From Thioalkalivibrio sp. (GTDB taxonomy: Bacteria; Pseudomonadota; Gammaproteobacteria; Ectothiorhodospirales; Ectothiorhodospiraceae): a stretch of DNA of 6,909 nt. Positions 6,402-6,909 of this stretch are shown in pieces. The position numbers were made by a program, and so were the translations under genes. How positions within the stretch are numbered: position 1 is the first letter of the stretch; the number at the start of each line of letters is the position of its first letter. The DNA lies in NCBI GenBank assembly GCA_007120575.1, contig SKNJ01000298.1, positions 1-6,909 of the forward strand, read 5' to 3'. The notes beneath the pieces are model-generated. The model was given only the letters and a program-made list of their open reading frames with translations, searched no databases and was not told the DNA's origin.

Positions 6402-6621
6402 GGCCCGCGCATCGCCCGGAGCCTGTCAGGGCGGGCTCGGCAATCTCCCGGACGTGGCACCCGCGAGCGACGTGGATCGTCCCGGGCACGCCTCCCTGGC
6501 CCATCCGTTTGCTCCGCGTCTCCCAACGGCAACACATGTGGGGTTTCGCGGCCGCCAGCCAAATGTATGATGGTTTGAGGATGCACCAGCCCGCCCGGGC
6601 CACGAATCGCGAGACCTGCCC
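6387..6621. other. Intergenic region between rmlD and the lipoprotein gene, 235 bases
   Basis: No gene is supported here. Weak stems are present, such as GAGCC/GGCTC at 6419-6438, nested between CCGGAG (6416) and CTCCCGG (6445-6451), and CCCGGACG pairing imperfectly with CGTCCCGGG downstream. None is followed by a T-run, so I cannot name a terminator for the rml genes. The GYAGGAG head of the REP-like family is absent. The only promoter-like signal is at 6566-6571. Confidence 0.5.
6566..6571 (+). promoter_or_regulatory. Possible -10 box for the lipoprotein gene
   Basis: TATGAT matches TATAAT at five of six positions and is the same hexamer as in the rmlB promoter. The best -35 at 16 bases spacing is TTTCGC (6544-6549), which matches only half the consensus. 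Transcription would start near 6578, giving a leader of about 44 bases. The call rests mainly on the -10 match and its position. Confidence 0.35.
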
Positions 6622-6909
6622 ATGCCACAACACCCCGACCCCCTTCGAGCCCGCATGCGCGGCCTGGCAGGCAAGCCCCCCATCCACCAGCCCCTCGCGC
6701 GGGGCGCGCGTGGCCTCGTCACGTTGCTGCTCCCGATCCTGCTGGCGATCGGTTGCGGTGGTGGTGGCGGCAGTAGCGACGCCCCCCCGATTGACGAGGC
6801 CCCGATTAACGGCGCCCCCCCTGAACCGCAAACCTACACCCTGTCAGGCACGATCGAACCGCTGGCCCGGAGCCGCGCCGATATCGACACCAACGATCCC
6901 GCGACCTCG
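6622..6909 (+). CDS. Predicted lipoprotein, N-terminal part (runs off the window); possibly a secreted serine protease
   Basis: The first 96 codons are present and still open at the window end. The protein begins with a basic stretch (residues 1-32), then a hydrophobic segment GLVTLLLPILLAIG (31-44) and Cys45, followed by GGGGGSS. This is a lipoprotein signal layout, although the residue at -3 is Ala rather than the usual Leu. The Cys-polyGly-Ser start, acidic and proline-rich linker (53-70) and the segment YTLSGTIEPLARSRADIDTN (72-91) resemble the N-terminal regions of some gammaproteobacterial S8 (subtilisin-like) proteases, in which a similar segment ends in DxDxNDP. That resemblance is from memory and no catalytic residues are visible. 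An internal ATG at 6655 (residue 12) would give a more ordinary signal length. The ribosome binding site of the first ATG is weak. Confidence 0.7.
   Translation, partial: MPQHPDPLRARMRGLAGKPPIHQPLARGARGLVTLLLPILLAIGCGGGGGSSDAPPIDEAPINGAPPEPQTYTLSGTIEPLARSRADIDTNDPATS

Noticed and set aside
6581..6621. ATG at 6581, preceded by GAGG, as a start for the last gene
   Set aside because: It is out of frame with the signal peptide and glycine-rich segment, and the frame it opens is Cys/Ser/Arg-rich without a signal sequence.

Overview
The window is GC-rich chromosomal DNA with dense, short-spaced genes and high-GC codon use. It looks like a gammaproteobacterium. The gene orders seen (gspE-gspF leading a secretion operon, and rmlB-A-C-D) recall Xanthomonas-like or Ectothiorhodospiraceae-like genomes, but the sequence alone does not fix the genus. 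There are seven protein genes; the two at the window edges are incomplete.

Minus strand, 1-2361: gspE (type II secretion ATPase) and, 4 bases downstream, the first 208 codons of gspF (inner-membrane platform protein). They are the proximal genes of a type II secretion operon that continues leftwards out of the window.

Intergenic, 2362-2740: this gap separates the divergent gspE and rmlB. It holds two REPINs in tandem (each an inward-facing pair of REP-like hairpins starting GCAG or GTAG), a perfect 24-base palindrome, and a likely extended -10 promoter for rmlB.

Plus strand, 2741-6386: a complete dTDP-L-rhamnose set in the order rmlB, rmlA, rmlC, rmlD. RmlA joins glucose-1-phosphate to dTTP, RmlB makes the 4-keto-6-deoxy sugar, RmlC epimerises C3 and C5, and RmlD reduces the product to dTDP-L-rhamnose for surface polysaccharide. 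rmlA-rmlC and rmlC-rmlD overlap by four bases (ATGA). rmlB is set apart from rmlA by 180 bases carrying a third REPIN, with perfect 22-base arms.

Plus strand, 6387-6909: about 235 bases without a gene, containing a possible -10 box, and then the start of a gene for a predicted lipoprotein. Its glycine-rich linker and following segment resemble the N-termini of some secreted serine proteases, but too little is present to be sure.

No clearly novel system is visible. The most distinctive content is the set of six related REP-like half-elements arranged as three REPINs around the rml genes.
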